Positions 10,405 through 20,972 of a DNA stretch of 64,000 nucleotides are shown here, in pieces. Position numbers and translations under genes: made by a program. This DNA comes from Prorocentrum cordatum. Its lineage: Eukaryota; Sar; Dinophyceae; Prorocentrales; Prorocentraceae. The stretch covers positions 222,898 to 286,897 of the forward strand of contig CAUYUJ010009513.1 in the NCBI GenBank assembly GCA_963575745.1, read 5' to 3'. Positions within the stretch are counted from its first letter, which is position 1, and each line of letters begins with the position of its first letter. The notes beneath the pieces are model-generated. The model was not told the origin of the DNA. It did no database searches and worked only from the letters and a program-made list of their open reading frames with translations.

Positions 10405-11410
10405 GGATGCACACAGAGCCAGCGCGGCGGGAGGGCTGGGCGGCAGGGGTGGGAGGTCAGATATGGCGCGAGTGTCGCGCCCGGCTCGTCTTCCCTACCG
10501 TCTCCTCGATCCACCCGCCCTCCTCTCCAAGCCACTGACCTTCCAGAGTTCCCAAACAAATAGCACCCCAGACCTGTAGATCTCTGTGCTGCCTCAAGCC
10601 CCGGCAGGAATCAGGACGTCGACGTCCGGGTGCTATTTTTTCCCCCTCCTGGAAGGTCAGGGGCCCACCCGCCCCCTCGCGAGAGAAGAGGGCGCTCGGC
10701 GCTCCTTTTTGCCTGGGCGGGAGCGCGGGGGGCCCGAGCGGGCTGGTCGCTGCCTGCCGCGGGCCCGAGATATCGCACGGGCCAGGAGCCCTCGACCAGG
10801 TGTCGGGCCCCCAGCACGGGGGAGACGGGAGAGCACCTCCGGAGCGGAGGGGGGGCTCCGCTAAGATGATTGCGCCGCTGGAGCTCGGATCGTCGGTCTT
10901 TCGGGCGAGGCCGCTGGAGAAAAAATTATGTTCGAGCCGCTCGTTGAGCACGGCACGTACTTGCAACCGTGCGCAGTCTTCAAAGCAAAGGCTATCTCAC
11001 TAGACGAAACATCACGTGAATTGTCAACCGGTTCACTGTTTAAACTCAGCGCGCTGGAAGCTCGAATCTGGATTTCAAGAGCTGCATGGCAGAACAACAG
11101 CACAAAAAACGTGGAGCAGTGGGGAGGAGGAGGAGGAGAAGGAGGAGGAGGAGGAGGAGAACATAAGGAGGGTGCCCAAACCCCCTACGTCGTGATCCTC
11201 AGAGGTGTGGACCCCTCCCTTGTGACTGGGTTTTCGTTCTGATTGGTTGTTTGAAGGTCCCGAGGCCTGGTAAGGGCCCAAGGAAGCAGAACATTGAAGA
11301 AACCAAGTGATGCGTTCGGGATGCGAGGCGTTCTGGGAAGGGGGAAGACGAGAAGCAGGAGGGAGCAAGGTTAGGGAAGAAGGCAAAGGAAGACAAACCA
11401 ATTCTGCGTG
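10405..11410. other. no clear gene; repeat D fragment and GGA tract
   Basis: A minus-strand block at about 10600-10460 (LQVWGAICLGTLEGQWL) looks protein-like and ends at a GTAGGG that could be a donor, but it is too short to call. A GGA tract lies at 11125-11160. Bases 11222-11315 match dispersed repeat D (GGTCCCGAGGCCTGGT, GGGCCC, CAGAACA). Confidence 0.35.
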
Positions 11411-11963
11411 GGGCCTCGTCGCCACAGCCGGCTTCGCCTCGAGATCCGACTCGGAAACTGCACCGTAGCCATATCTAATTTGGGGGGGAATGCCCTGACC
11501 TCACTCGCTACGGAAAAGGCGCAGCGCAAGACTTCGAGGAAACTTGGGGCCCTGGGACCCGCAAGGATCGGTCCAGCTTGAAACATCAGGATTCGGTGGC
11601 TTCTGTCACCGTCACCGTGTTTTCTGTCCAAGACGTTGGCTGTCAGGGCAGCAATCATCGGCACCACCAGCCCACCAAGACTCCACTGTCTCCACTTTTG
11701 GGCCCAGACGCTGGTGGATGTGGACTCCCCTGTCTGAGCGGGCCCTGAGATTCCGACGTTGAGGAAAAAATGCAACATCGCGCAAAATCACGCCTGGAGC
11801 TCATATTTCAATGTCATTGTTCCAGCCAGATCGATATGTGAGGATCCCGGGGCCCTATATCGGGAAACAAACAGGTAGCCAGACCGCTACACTCCCCGGA
11901 CCTCTCCCAAGGTGCTTTGTGGCCACGCTTTCGAGGCGAAGCCAGCGGTGGCGACGAGGACCC
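11411..11963. mobile_element. foldback element family 8, about 550 bp
   Basis: The left end GGGCCTCGTCGCCACAGCCG and GCTTCGCCTCGAG is inverted at 11927-11963 (CTTTCGAGGCGAAGCCAGCG, GTGGCGACGAGG), arms of about 37 bp. The interior has no long frame. Related GGCGACGAGG words at 14620, 14725, 43165 and 43480 may be solo ends. Confidence 0.6.
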
Positions 11964-12024
11964 CCCGGGAGGCCCGAAGAGTGGAAAACGAGCAAAGGGT
12001 AGCGGTATGGCTACCCCTTCCTCT

Positions 12025-12240
12025 TGAGAGGGACCGACCGTCCCGGCATTCCTATAGGCCTACCACGACATGTTCATAGAACCCCCAACACATCTAAGAA
12101 CAAAAACAATGTTCTTGGACCAAAAAACCGATGTGTCAAAACAAGACAGTCCCAGCTCGAAATGTTCTATAAGAACATCTCGTGGAGACAACACAAGGTT
12201 CTCAGAGAGCATTGCTTGGTAGGCCTGCAGGCGCGCCAGG
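12025..12240. mobile_element. foldback element family 2, copy 2
   Basis: Matches 2560-2755. Inverted inner arms are CACGACATGTTCATAGAAC and GTTCTATAAGAACATCTCGTG, and outer words are TATAGGCCTACC and GGTAGGCCTGC. Noncoding. Confidence 0.7.
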
Positions 12241-12371
12241 ACGCTTCGCCACTGCTTGAATCTCAGCTGGCGCCGGGGAGCCGCCGAGCTACAGGCCCGG
12301 CCGCGCCTGCGGAGGCGTTGGCGGTGCCGAGTGCTCTCCCCCTCCCCCGGGGCAGCGGCATCGCCGAAACA

Positions 12372-12496
12372 TGATGGGCCTGTCTTCCACCACCACCACA
12401 CGTTGGAGGGGGGAAGGGGAAGGAGAATGAGGACAAGGAGGGACCCCCTCCCCCTCTAACTTCTAGTGGTGGTGGTGGTGGAAAACAAGCCCATCG
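12372..12496. mobile_element. foldback element family 3, copy 2
   Basis: TGATGGGCCTGTCTTCCACC and CACGTTGGAGGGGGAAGG are inverted in CCCCTCTAACTTCTAGTGG, GGTGGAAAACAAGCCCATC. The interior is only about 40 bp with a short purine tract. CCGAAACA and CGGAAAAA flank it, an imperfect 8-bp duplication. Confidence 0.75.
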
Positions 12497-12857
12497 GAAA
12501 AACCTCTGCGGCCAGGGCTTCATCGGGGGGCGGCGGGCGGTCTCTCTCTCTCTCTCGCGCCTCCAGCCGAGCACGCCGCCGCGGCCTCTGCCCGCCGCCG
12601 CCGCGTGCCCCCTCGGATGCGCTGCCCGTCGGTCGGAGGAAGTGGGCAGACACCTGGAGCAGATTGGGGTGCCGGTCGACTGACGGGGCCCAGGGACACA
12701 TCAACGAATCAACACTCATCCCCAGATCCCACGCATTTTCCAATATCTTCTGGGTTTGCGTCTTCCCTCCCACTTCCCACAGTTTCCCACATATTACGGG
12801 GAATCGACGCTTCTTTGTGTCTGTGTAGTCTTTCACCTCCTGATCGACTTTTGGAGT

Positions 12858-12931
12858 ACCAAGGCGTCTAAAGTAGATTGCGACTTGTGCATCCAAAAAT
12901 ACCTACTTGCAGCGACCGACGGGTAATGGCA
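12858..12931 (+). repeat. dispersed repeat, copy 2 (partner at 393)
   Basis: Shares AAGGCG, the ATCCAAAAATACCTACTT region and CGACCGACGGGTA with 393-482. Confidence 0.5.
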
Positions 12932-13489
12932 CCAGTGGCCGCGAAAGAGTGCACGACTGCAGATAGTCGGGGGACCCCAGAAGCGTCCCAGGCCCAAGGT
13001 GTCCGCAGCTGTTCGCTCCATTTCGGGGTCCCTTTGGATCTGGACCTCGTGAGGGGGTGCTCTGGAGGCCGTTGAGGCCCCCCTACAAATCCAGGGGACA
13101 ACTTGGGCCAGGGACACCTCTGGCAACGCCCGACGATGCTCCTAGAGGCAGACTAGTCCAGCGCGTTGCGCTATCGACTGGTCCAGCGCGTTGCGCTGTT
13201 CATACAAACAGGCGCACTCACACATTTGGCGTCAGCCTCTTGAGATACGCTTTGACGTCCTCCTGCATCGTGGAGGTGACCTGAAAAAACGCCTCCGAGC
13301 CCGACACCTCTGGGCGGGGCGCAGAGAGAGAGACTGGACGAAGGTGGGAGGCCTTCTGGGAAAGCTCCTGCACAGAAGAGGGGTGGGTCGGGGGGTGGGA
13401 ACCTCGAAGATGGCGCCCCCTTTTGGGGGCTCTTAACGCAGGAAAGCCGCCAGAACGTGTTCACCAGCGTGGGCCCAACGCAGTAAGTG

Positions 13490-13835
13490 ATTGCGCAGCG
13501 GATGTGGAAGCGAAGCTGTGCAAGCGATGAAGTGTAAGCTATGCTGTGTAAGCGTTGCTGTGAGAGCTCTGTGGTGCAAGCTATGTTGTGCAAGCTGTGT
13601 TGTGGACGCTATGGTGTGCGAGCTATGTGGTTCTTGAGCCGTGTGCTCTAAGATGTGATCCGTGATGCTTTGTGATGTTGTGCACGGTGTGCTCTGAGAT
13701 GTGTATGCCACGAGGTGCACCCTGTGGAACGCAAAGGCGGTGTGAGTTCTGTGCAGTGCGAACTGCGCGTGGCAAGGCTGTGTGGTGCAAGCTGCGCGTG
13801 TGCCGCAAGCTGTGCTGTGCAAGCTGCGTGAGGCG
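13490..13835 (+). repeat. degenerate GCAAGCT repeat array
   Basis: About 20 units of 13-18 bp on the theme TGTGCAAGCTATGTTG. The complementary theme (AGCTTACACCAC) occurs at 57975-58215, so the two loci carry the same unit in opposite orientation. Confidence 0.65.
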
Positions 13836-13839
13836 GCAG

Positions 13840-15290
13840 CGCACGGGGCGGCCACGAGCGGCGGCCGCCGGCACTACGACGTGGCGAGACCGCGAGGAAC
13901 AGAGCGTCAACGCACGGGCCGACCCCGCGGCGCCCCCGAGCGGGCACACGGGCGCCAGCGTCCACAGACAGGGGCCCGATGACCACACTCACGAGGTGAC
14001 AAAGAATCAAGGCACCACGGGGTCAGAGGAGACATGGGCAAATCATGAAGATAGAATGGTTCAAACCACAAATAACGAACCGAAATCTCTCCGTTTGATA
14101 CTCACGTGACACCTATCCGAAATTCCTGAAGAAAGTTAAAAATACGAGCATCTGTCGATGCAAACCATGCTTCGGGAATCGAAGGACTCGGCCTCGCGGA
14201 CCCCTGGAGTGTCCAAGAGGGGTTGGAAGACGGCTCCAGAGGCCCTCAAGACACTCAAGATTACCCAAGATGGCCCCAATATCGCCCAAGATGGCCTCCA
14301 GACGGCCCAGGTGAGGCGAGGTGGCTTCTTTGTCACATAGGAGGCCACCTCATCGCCCTGCCCCTTTCCGCCACATTCGACGTCGCAGTTTAATCGTGAC
14401 GTGGGTACCCAGATCTCTCGACCTCATCGGCGCTACCACTTTGTTCTGAAGGGATCTTTCTCCGACCGCCCCCTGGGGGCCGATTGGGGAACAGCACCTC
14501 CGGCCGCCTCGATTTGTCGACGCCTGGATGTCTGGGCCCGGGTGTCAAAATCGAAAACCGGACCCGTCTTGGGGTCTGGCCAGCATTTCTGCACGGACTC
14601 AGCCGTCGCGACGAGGGCGCCCCATGCGTTTCGAAAACATCCCAAAGTATTCGATATCCTCGAACCTCGTCGTCGCCGGGCATCCTCGGGGCCCCGCCCG
14701 ACGGATTTCCAGGCCGATCCAGTCATGGCGACGAGAAATCTCCAAGAGTCCCAAGAAGAACGAAACACTCCAACTTACGCTGCTTCCAGCGATCTCCACA
14801 GGAGAACGCGATGCAGGAAACCCAGGGAACACCAAGGCACTTGCGGCCTGGCGGCCGCGGTCTGCAGTCGTCATCCGTCGAAACGCATGGCGGGATACCC
14901 AGGGAGTACCAGGTCCTTTGCGGCCGCGGTATGCAGGGTGTTCGAGGCTGGTCGGGCGCCCCTTCCTCTAAATCCCGCAGCCCCAACCTGTGGGCTGGGA
15001 ACAAGATCCGATCCTTGACGACTTACCTTGACAAAGGAAAGAAGGCACAGCGGCACAAACATCCGAAATTCCTCGGAGGTCCGCGCGGACTTCTTGGATC
15101 GGCGCTGCACCCCCCTCCCTGGCGCGCGGAGCGCGCCGGTGGCGGCCCAGCGCCGACCTAAGAGGACCCGCGCGGACATGGAGAAATCATGTCTATGCAC
15201 GTGTTGGTCCTTCGGTTTGGGCGATGCCGCGATCCGACGGTTCTCCGCGCCGCCGCGCCTCCTCGGGGCCCAGGGTGTCCTGCTGCCGCA
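13840..15290. other. no gene recognised
   Basis: Long overlapping frames occur on both strands without consistent protein character. The C-terminal exon of the HCF173-like gene would be expected downstream of 15292 on the minus strand but was not identified. Bases 14500-14700 weakly resemble dispersed repeat D. Confidence 0.35.
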
Positions 15291-15291
15291 C

Positions 15292-15471
15292 CTCCCCGGC
15301 AGAGACCTCGGCGTTGACGCACGCGGGCTCCACGAGGGCGCCGGCCACGAGCTCGGCCGCGTCCCCCCGCGAGATGCGCCGCAGGCCAGCGCGGCCCGCT
15401 GCGCCGGCGCACAGCGGCAGGCCCTGGACGCAGTCCTGGGACGACGGCCGGCGGTGTGAAGAAGGGCCACC
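15292..15471 (-). CDS. HCF173: HCF173-like gene, exon with C-terminal SDR block
   Basis: On the minus strand a CTC tract ends in CTCAG at 15472, and the exon opens in phase 0 with GGT GGC CCT. It ends at GAG followed by GTGCGG (donor at 15291-15290). The 60 codons contain GLRRISRGDAAELVAGAL and VNAEVSAGE, which align with the HCF173 segment where a conserved Ile-Ser plus Asp-Val/Ala leads to the AL..p....K.F.V strand near the end of NmrA-like SDRs. The upstream exon at 20475 also ends in phase 0, so the two join without a shift, and the join has about the right length for HCF173. The intron between them is 5.0 kb. The protein is a plastid psbA translation factor in plants. The downstream terminal exon is unknown. 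Confidence 0.65.
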
Positions 15472-15475
15472 CTGA

Positions 15476-15625
15476 GGAGGAGGAGGAGGAGGAGGAGGAG
15501 GAGGAGGAGGAGGAGGAGGAGGAGGAGGAGGGGGAGCGAGGAGGAGGGGGAGCGAGGAGGAGGAGGACGAGGACGAGGAGGAGGAGGAGGAGGAGAAGGA
15601 TGCGGAAGAGGAGGAGGAGGAGGAG
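15476..15625. repeat. GAG tract serving as polypyrimidine tract on the minus strand
   Basis: About 150 bp of GAG/GGA. Read on the gene strand it is an uninterrupted CTC/TCC run that ends four bases before the acceptor of the exon at 15471. Confidence 0.85.
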
Positions 15626-15753
15626 ATCCTGGTTTCGGACCCCAGGACCCTCACGGATCGGCCCCTCTCGAAAAATGCAACAACAAAAAATTTGGGTCTA
15701 GAGCTCTGGTCGCGATTCTTTGCAAAGTTGCATCTGTTCGCCATGACGGAACT

Positions 15754-15897
15754 CAGGGCTGAACCTGAACGGTGTTTTTCGTCTTCGTTTTGTTTTCGTT
15801 TTCCCTGGTTTTGTCTTCAATCCACCACTACCGCAAAACGAAATCGAAACGAAAACGGCCCACGAAATCGCCAAAACACCGTTTAGGTCCAGCCCTG
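15754..15897. mobile_element. hAT-type MITE, 144 bp
   Basis: The ends CAGGGCTGAACCTGAACGGT and its inversion (ACCGTTTAGGTCCAGCCCTG) form terminal repeats of about 25 bp, extended by TTTTCGTT-rich and AACGAAA-rich arms. The start CAGGG/CCCTG and the flanks ACGGAACT (15746-15753) and ACGAAACT (15898-15905), 7 of 8 identical, fit hAT elements, which make 8-bp duplications. Noncoding. Confidence 0.8.
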
Positions 15898-16059
15898 ACG
15901 AAACTCAGGAAGGACCAGCTCGATGCACGCCGCCTCGCTTGCCAGTGTGCGCGGGAGTGTGCGACAACTGGTCTGGTTAACCACATGGTGGGACCCGCGC
16001 GCAGTCCTGCACCACCGCGATGGGGTACATTCCGCCAGGGTGCTCGTTGACGCCTTTCA

Positions 16060-16200
16060 CCTTCCCCGCCGCCGTCGCCGCCGTAGTCGCCGCGGTCACC
16101 GTGGCCGCCGCCGCCGCCCCTGTCGTTGTCGCGCTGCCGCTGCCGCCATCGCGCCGCCGCCGCCGTCGCCGTCGCCTTCGCCGTCGCCGTCTTCGCTCAG
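16060..16200. repeat. CGCCGT-rich low-complexity tract
   Basis: Interrupted GCC/CGC/GTC repeats; it yields Arg-, Ala- or Pro-rich artificial frames. Confidence 0.6.
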
Positions 16201-16589
16201 CCTTCCAAGCTCGTTGACGCTCCTCATGTTTTTTGTTCCACAAATGAAACGACGAAGGATGAGAAGGAGGAGGAGGACGAGAAACCTCACGCGAGAGGAC
16301 AAGGCGGCCTCACTGTAGCAGGAATGCGCGGGCCACCCGCGCGGCAACCGCCGCGAGGAGGCAGATGGCCCGCACGCGAGACCTGGCGCGGGCAGTTTGC
16401 GCGCCAATGTCCCCTTCGTCGAGCCCGTCCTGCGACGGGGCACGGGTGGCAAAGAGAAAGATGAACACTTCCGGACGGGGCTGGCCCTTCCTCGGAATGC
16501 GGAGCCTTTGGAGGCCTCCGGAGCTTGGAGGCCTCCGACGGCCTCCTGAGGCCTACGGCAGAATCCTTCAGCGGTCGACAGCAGCCTGA

Positions 16590-16650
16590 GAACGGGCGTG
16601 TGCTCCTACATGCGGAGCTTGGACGAAAAACTAAAAATATGCACTGCGTG
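16590..16650. mobile_element. foldback family 1, left half only
   Basis: ACGGGCGTGTGCTCCTACAT, GCGGAGCTTGGACGAAAAAC match the left third of family 1. The right half is absent. Confidence 0.5.
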
Positions 16651-16819
16651 GAGCTCCCCATATGCGCATATATTAGCATGGGCCTGTCCGCCGCAAGCGT
16701 CTAGGCGCTATAGTTTTCGAATTTTCACGGGCTTGCTGATTGACAGTCTGGAAGTGAATCCAAATGTGAACGAACTGGAGTGTGAATGAGTCTCCGTAGT
16801 ACGAGCGCGTCTCTGCGCA

Positions 16820-17265
16820 TGAGCCTAAGGCCTCCTGGGGCCTCCTGAAACCTCCGTGGCCTTCCTGTGGCCTCCGGGAGCATCGTGGGGCCTCCTGTGG
16901 CCTGTTGGGGCTTCATGTGGCCTCCTGAAGCCTCCAGGGGCCTCGTGTGGCCGCCTGGAGCCTCCTGGGGCCTCCTGGGGAGGATTCGGGCCCCAGGAGC
17001 TCAATCTATAGGAACAGACGCATAAAAGAACACTACGGATTGGTGCCTTCCGGGGCCTCCTGGTGCATCCTGGCGCTTCCTGTGGCCTCCTGTGGCCTCC
17101 TGTGCAATCCTGGAGCATCCTGGAGCCTTCTGGAGCCTTCTGGACCCCCTTGGGGGTTCCTGGAGCCTCCTGGAGCCTCCAGTGGCCTCTTGTGGCGTCC
17201 TGATGCCTCCTGGTACGTCCTGGTACCTCCTGATACCTCCTGCTGGAGCCTCCTGTGGCATCCTG
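16820..17265 (+). repeat. CCTCCTGGGGCCTCCTGTGG degenerate repeat
   Basis: GCCTCCTG recurs about 30 times at roughly 10-11 bp spacing with substitutions. The minus-strand frame is a repetitive Gly/Pro/Arg/His string and is not a gene. Confidence 0.75.
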
Positions 17266-17299
17266 AAGAGGATCCGTGCCCACGAGTTTGGCCAGGAAA

Positions 17300-17697
17300 A
17301 TCAACAAACAGCTCCAGACATCCTCAAAATCTGGCCCCATGGGGGGCGAAAGTGAGTGCCTCGCTCGAGACATCCTCCAAATCTGCTCCGAAAGCGGAGG
17401 ATGTTGAGCACCGAGCCAGGCACCCCGCTCGAGACATCCCCCCATTGTGGCGCGAACGGAGGAACGCAATACCCCATGGCGGCTTCCCCTTGGGTGTGCT
17501 GAAATCATCGCCTCTCTCGAGACATCCTCCAAATCTGCTCCGCACGCGTAGGATGCTGAGCACCAACACAGACAAACCGCTCAAGACATCCCCGCCATTT
17601 TGGCGCGAACGGAAGCCGTGCCATACCCCCTGGCGGCTCCCCCGGGTTGCTGAAACCCGCGCCTCGCTCGAGACATTCTCAGAATTTGCTCCGCCAT
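17300..17697 (+). repeat. tandem repeat, about 151-bp unit
   Basis: CTCGAGACATCCTCCAAATC occurs at 17364 and 17516 and, as ATTCTCAGAATT, at 17667 (spacing 152 and 151). Each unit holds a second half starting CCGCTCGAGACATCCCC or CCGCTCAAGACATCCCC, then TTGGCGCGAACGGA, CATACCCC and GGCGGCT. About 2.5 units. Confidence 0.8.
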
Positions 17698-17709
17698 CAT
17701 CATCACCAC

Positions 17710-17761
<52 letters not shown>

Positions 17762-17935
17762 GTCATAATCAGCAGCAGCAGCAGCAGCGGCAGCATCAGC
17801 ATGATCAACATCATGATCAGCATCATCATCAGCATCATCATCACCACCATCATCACCACCATTTATCACAATCATGGCCATCACCATCAGCGTTATCATC
17901 ATCACCATCATCATCGTCATCATCATACTCTGAGT
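17694..17935. repeat. CAT trinucleotide tract
   Basis: About 240 bp of CAT/ATC with CAGCAG interruptions, directly after the 151-bp array. Confidence 0.9.
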
Positions 17936-18059
17936 GAGATGTGGAAGAGAAGGAGGAGGGGAGGAGGTGACCTGAAGGAGTCGGCCCGGTCAGAGTAAAA
18001 ACAATAACCCCATCCTTTGGATATGGGGAAATAATCAAAAAAGGTTCCCATGTGGGCAA

Positions 18060-18137
18060 AAAATGGCGAAACATCGTCCCCATACATTTTTCGCTTGTTT
18101 GAATCTTCTTCCTGCAGAGGGACACGCCCCATTTAAC
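18060..18137. mobile_element. foldback family 1, right half only
   Basis: CATCGTCCCCATACATTTTT, GTTTGAATCTTCTTCCTGCA and GAGGGACACGCCCCATTTAA match the right half of family 1. The left terminus was not found. Confidence 0.5.
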
Positions 18138-18299
18138 ATAACCCCCCTGAAGCAGAACCGCATCGGGTGAAGACGACCTGGGACAGACCCATCGGGCGCA
18201 GGCCCGCAGAAAACCTGCGGCCGCAACGCCTTGCGACGAGGCGAGAAAGCGAGAGCTCCTCCGTATCCTCAGGTGCGCCTTTCTTCCCACGAGCGCCTC

Positions 18300-18474
18300 T
18301 GTTGGGCCTGTAGTCCACCACCACCACCACCATAAGTTTGAGGGGGAGGAGGTCCTCCTCCTCCCCCTCCTCCTCCTCCTCCTCCACCTCTTCGTCGTCG
18401 TCGTCCTCCTCCTCCTCCTCCTCCTTTCCCCCTCCAACTTATGGTGGTGGTGGTGGTGGAAAACAAGCCCTTCA
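18300..18474. mobile_element. foldback element family 3, copy 3, carrying a CTC tract
   Basis: TGTTGGGCCTGTAGTCCACC, CACCATAAGTTTGAGGGGGA are inverted in TTTCCCCCTCCAACTTATGG, GGTGGAAAACAAGCCCTTCA. The interior is a CTC/TCG tract. GCGCCTCT lies before it and GCCTCTGC after it. Confidence 0.8.
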
Positions 18475-18594
18475 GCCTCTGCTGAGTAGATCCGGTCGGC
18501 TATGCTTCTGCGACGTCAGCCCGAGGGGCCTGCGCGACGCCTGCGAGCACTCCCTGGGGCATCGCGCAGCCTGCCTGAGCCCACAGCCGGAGCT

Positions 18595-18749
18595 CGACCA
18601 CAAGAAACCGCCCACAAGAAGCCAAATCCTGTGACCCCAGGACGTCCACCGACTTCTGGTGTGGGGACGCCACGCCTTCCATCGCAAAACCATCGAAACC
18701 AAAGAGACCCAGGGCACCCTTGAGGCAAGCAGGGTGTTTCTTGGCATGG
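18595..18749 (+). mobile_element. dispersed element family 4, copy 1
   Basis: Starts GACCACAAGAAACC and ends CAGGGTGTTTCTTGGCATGG, so short ends (CAAGAAAC/GTTTCTTG) are inverted. The interior has GACCCCAGGACGTCC, CTTCCATCGCAAAACCATCG and GGCACCCTTGAGGCAAGC. Copies at 20973 and 27561 share all these words. Confidence 0.7.
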
Positions 18750-18759
18750 TTTTCTCCAT

Positions 18760-19890
18760 TGTATGAATGGCACAACGCCGTAGGGAAGCCATCAGCGTGT
18801 TACACCAGGCCTTCGGACAGACGAGAGAAGGCGTTGCACGGGCGCTTGCCTTGGGAACATTTGGCGGCGCGTTTCGAGACGGGGTGTGGCCCCCCCCCCA
18901 ACACTCGGCGCCGTCGATCAAAACCAGAGGACTCCCCTGCCCCCCAACCCCCCCTCCCGAACCCCCCCCCCTCCCCTTCAAAGGCTTGGGGGGCTTGAAC
19001 CCCCCACCCCGCCCCGGCGGCCGCCAGCAGCGCCGACGGCGGGGACGCAGCCACGATGACCAGAGGCAGCCCAAGGGAGGGGGGAGGGGTTCAACCCCCC
19101 CCCCCCCCCAGGCGCCGAGCCGGTTCCAACCACCCCCCCTCCAAGCGACCACAGAACGCGCTAGCTCTTTCGGACATACACAAGCACAAACGAAGGAGCA
19201 ACACTCTGAGGGCTACAAGCGGCAGCGTGTCGGCGATGCTCTTTCCCCTTCCGAGGTGCAGTTTTTAGTCGGCGGGGGATGGGGGGGCGGGGACGCGGGG
19301 TTGCCGCGCTGCGCGGTGGTTCCGCGCTGGCGGACTTTCGCAGACAAGAGGCGCGGCGGGGGCTGTTCGCCCCCCCCCCCCCCTGGTCTGTCCGGGCGCC
19401 GCGGGCAGAACAAGCACGGCGGGCATCGCCTCGGGCCTCGGGCCGTCGCGGCCTCTGGGCAAGAGCTGGGCGCCCCAAACTTCACTTGCGGTGACATGTG
19501 GCATCGAAATCCCCTTAAGGACCTCACCGCACAGTCCGTCACCGCACCGCACTGGGACCTCGAAGGCCCCCCGCCCCAGGTGTCCTCGGAGAACGACCCG
19601 AGTCCGAAAACCGTGCGGTCTCCACGAAAAGTCCCCAAGGACTCTCGCCACAAGCATGTGTGAGGCCCCAGAGGTCCAAGAGTGTGGCCACAGCACCATG
19701 TGTGGCCACAAAACCATGTGTGAGGCCCCAGGAGGCCCGAAAGGGACGGGGCGCGACCGTGTCCAGCCCCACCGGGGCAGTCAGAAACGAGACCGTGGGG
19801 GGAGAGTAGAAGCTGGTCCTGGAGATGGGGTCGGGGGTTCTCGGGGGCCCACGTCGGGAAACATGGTGACGTCCGTCGGAGCGGCACGCC
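18760..19890. other. no gene recognised; homopolymer C/G runs
   Basis: Long C runs (near 18891, 18965, 19098 and 19370) fragment every frame. Short GTGTGAGGCCCCAG and GTGGCCACA repeats occur at 19657-19735. No exon of the HCF173-like gene was seen here. Confidence 0.4.
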
Positions 19891-19894
19891 AGGG

Positions 19895-19990
19895 GGGAGG
19901 AGCAGGAGGAGGAGGAGGAGGAGGAGGAGGAGGAGGAGGAGGAGGAAGGAGGAGGAGGGAGGAGGAGGAGGAGGAGGACAGGGAGGAGGG
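19895..19990. repeat. GGA tract
   Basis: About 95 bp of GGA/GAG; pyrimidine on the minus strand. Confidence 0.85.
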
Positions 19991-20474
19991 GGGGCTCTGA
20001 TGTGGGACTGCCCCTCTCTGGGGGGGGGCCGTGGGCAGGCGGGCCCTCGTCTGCACGGCCAGAGAGGGCGGATCTGGGGCGCAGGGGCGGGGTCGCTGGA
20101 TCGGGGGGGGGAGCTGGTGGTGGGGGGGGAGGAGTGCGAGCAGCCGAGCGGGGAGGGGGGGCGGGAGGGGCAGACAGGGGTGGGTGGGCGGGAGGGGAGG
20201 TGCCCAGGAGGAGGAGCGGTCACCGAGGAAGCGATGTCAGCTCCCTCGCTCCTCCAAGGCAGGCCCCTCTCTGGAGCGCGCGGGTCGATTTCTCGCTCGG
20301 CACACTGCGCGGCCCCCAGATGTCCCGATTCTCTCCCCAGGTCCAGACCGAGAGAAAAAGGTCTGCCGCTGGAGATCTGGAAAATTCGAGTGGGACACCC
20401 GTTGGCCGGCAGGCTTTCGGGCACGAGGTGGGTGGCGAGGGGAGGAAGGGGGGTAATCGGCCGAGGCCCAGAAC

Positions 20475-20580
20475 CTTGATCAGGGTGTACGCCAGGCCGC
20501 TCTCGACGACTGCCTGCATGGCTGTGCCCGCCGAGCTGCTGAGAGGCTCTGCGATCTCGTCCTCCGCCTCCAGGGGAAGC
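20475..20580 (-). CDS. HCF173: HCF173-like gene, exon with YTxI motif
   Basis: The minus-strand frame reads EAEDEIAEPLSSSAG followed by MQAVVESGLAYTLIK and stops being protein-like at AAG followed by GTTCTGG, a good donor at 20474-20473. SGLAYTLIK aligns with the SGLxYTIIRP core of NmrA-like SDRs; in HCF173 it follows a helix of the form LKAKRAGEDSLRR, and the helix here has the same spacing. The acceptor is probably the AG in CCTGGAG at about 20568, but a nearby AG is possible. The usual RP after YTxI is replaced by the exon junction with the block at 15471. The preceding exon is at 27040-27134. Confidence 0.6.
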
Positions 20581-20972
20581 CGCGCAGAACAAGGAAGAGC
20601 AGACGGCCTAAAGACCTTCTACCCCAACATCCCACGCTGGAAGACCTGGCGCTGTTTTCCGCCTGGACAGTCGACAGCAACAACTCAGTGCATCAACCTG
20701 GCGCCCGCGGAGGGGTCCAGGCCCCTGGGGGCCCATGTGACGACGCAGTTCACGACGGTCGAGGCGTCCTGTGGCCAGCCGACCTGCCTCTCGCGAAAGG
20801 CCGGCGCCCCTGGAGGGCCCCGAAGGCCCCACACGGACGCCCAGGGGCTGGGGGCGCAGGCCGCCCCCCGCAGGCAGGCTCAGGCCACCCTCGGCAGACC
20901 CGTCGGAGCACCGTCGCGCCGCCTCGCGGGGCGCCCCCCCCCGGGGGGGCTGGCTCGTCACAGTGGAGGCCA

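Noticed and set aside
9494-10559. Long minus-strand frames across the CTC tract
   Set aside because: They are open because of the tract and the family 3 arms; no protein likeness on either side.
10460-10600. Minus-strand block LQVWGAICLGTLEGQWL as an exon
   Set aside because: Short, no family match, and only a weak donor.
19213-20592. 459-residue minus-strand protein
   Set aside because: Pro/Ser-rich read-through of a CCT tract and C runs; only its first part overlaps a real-looking exon, and in another frame.
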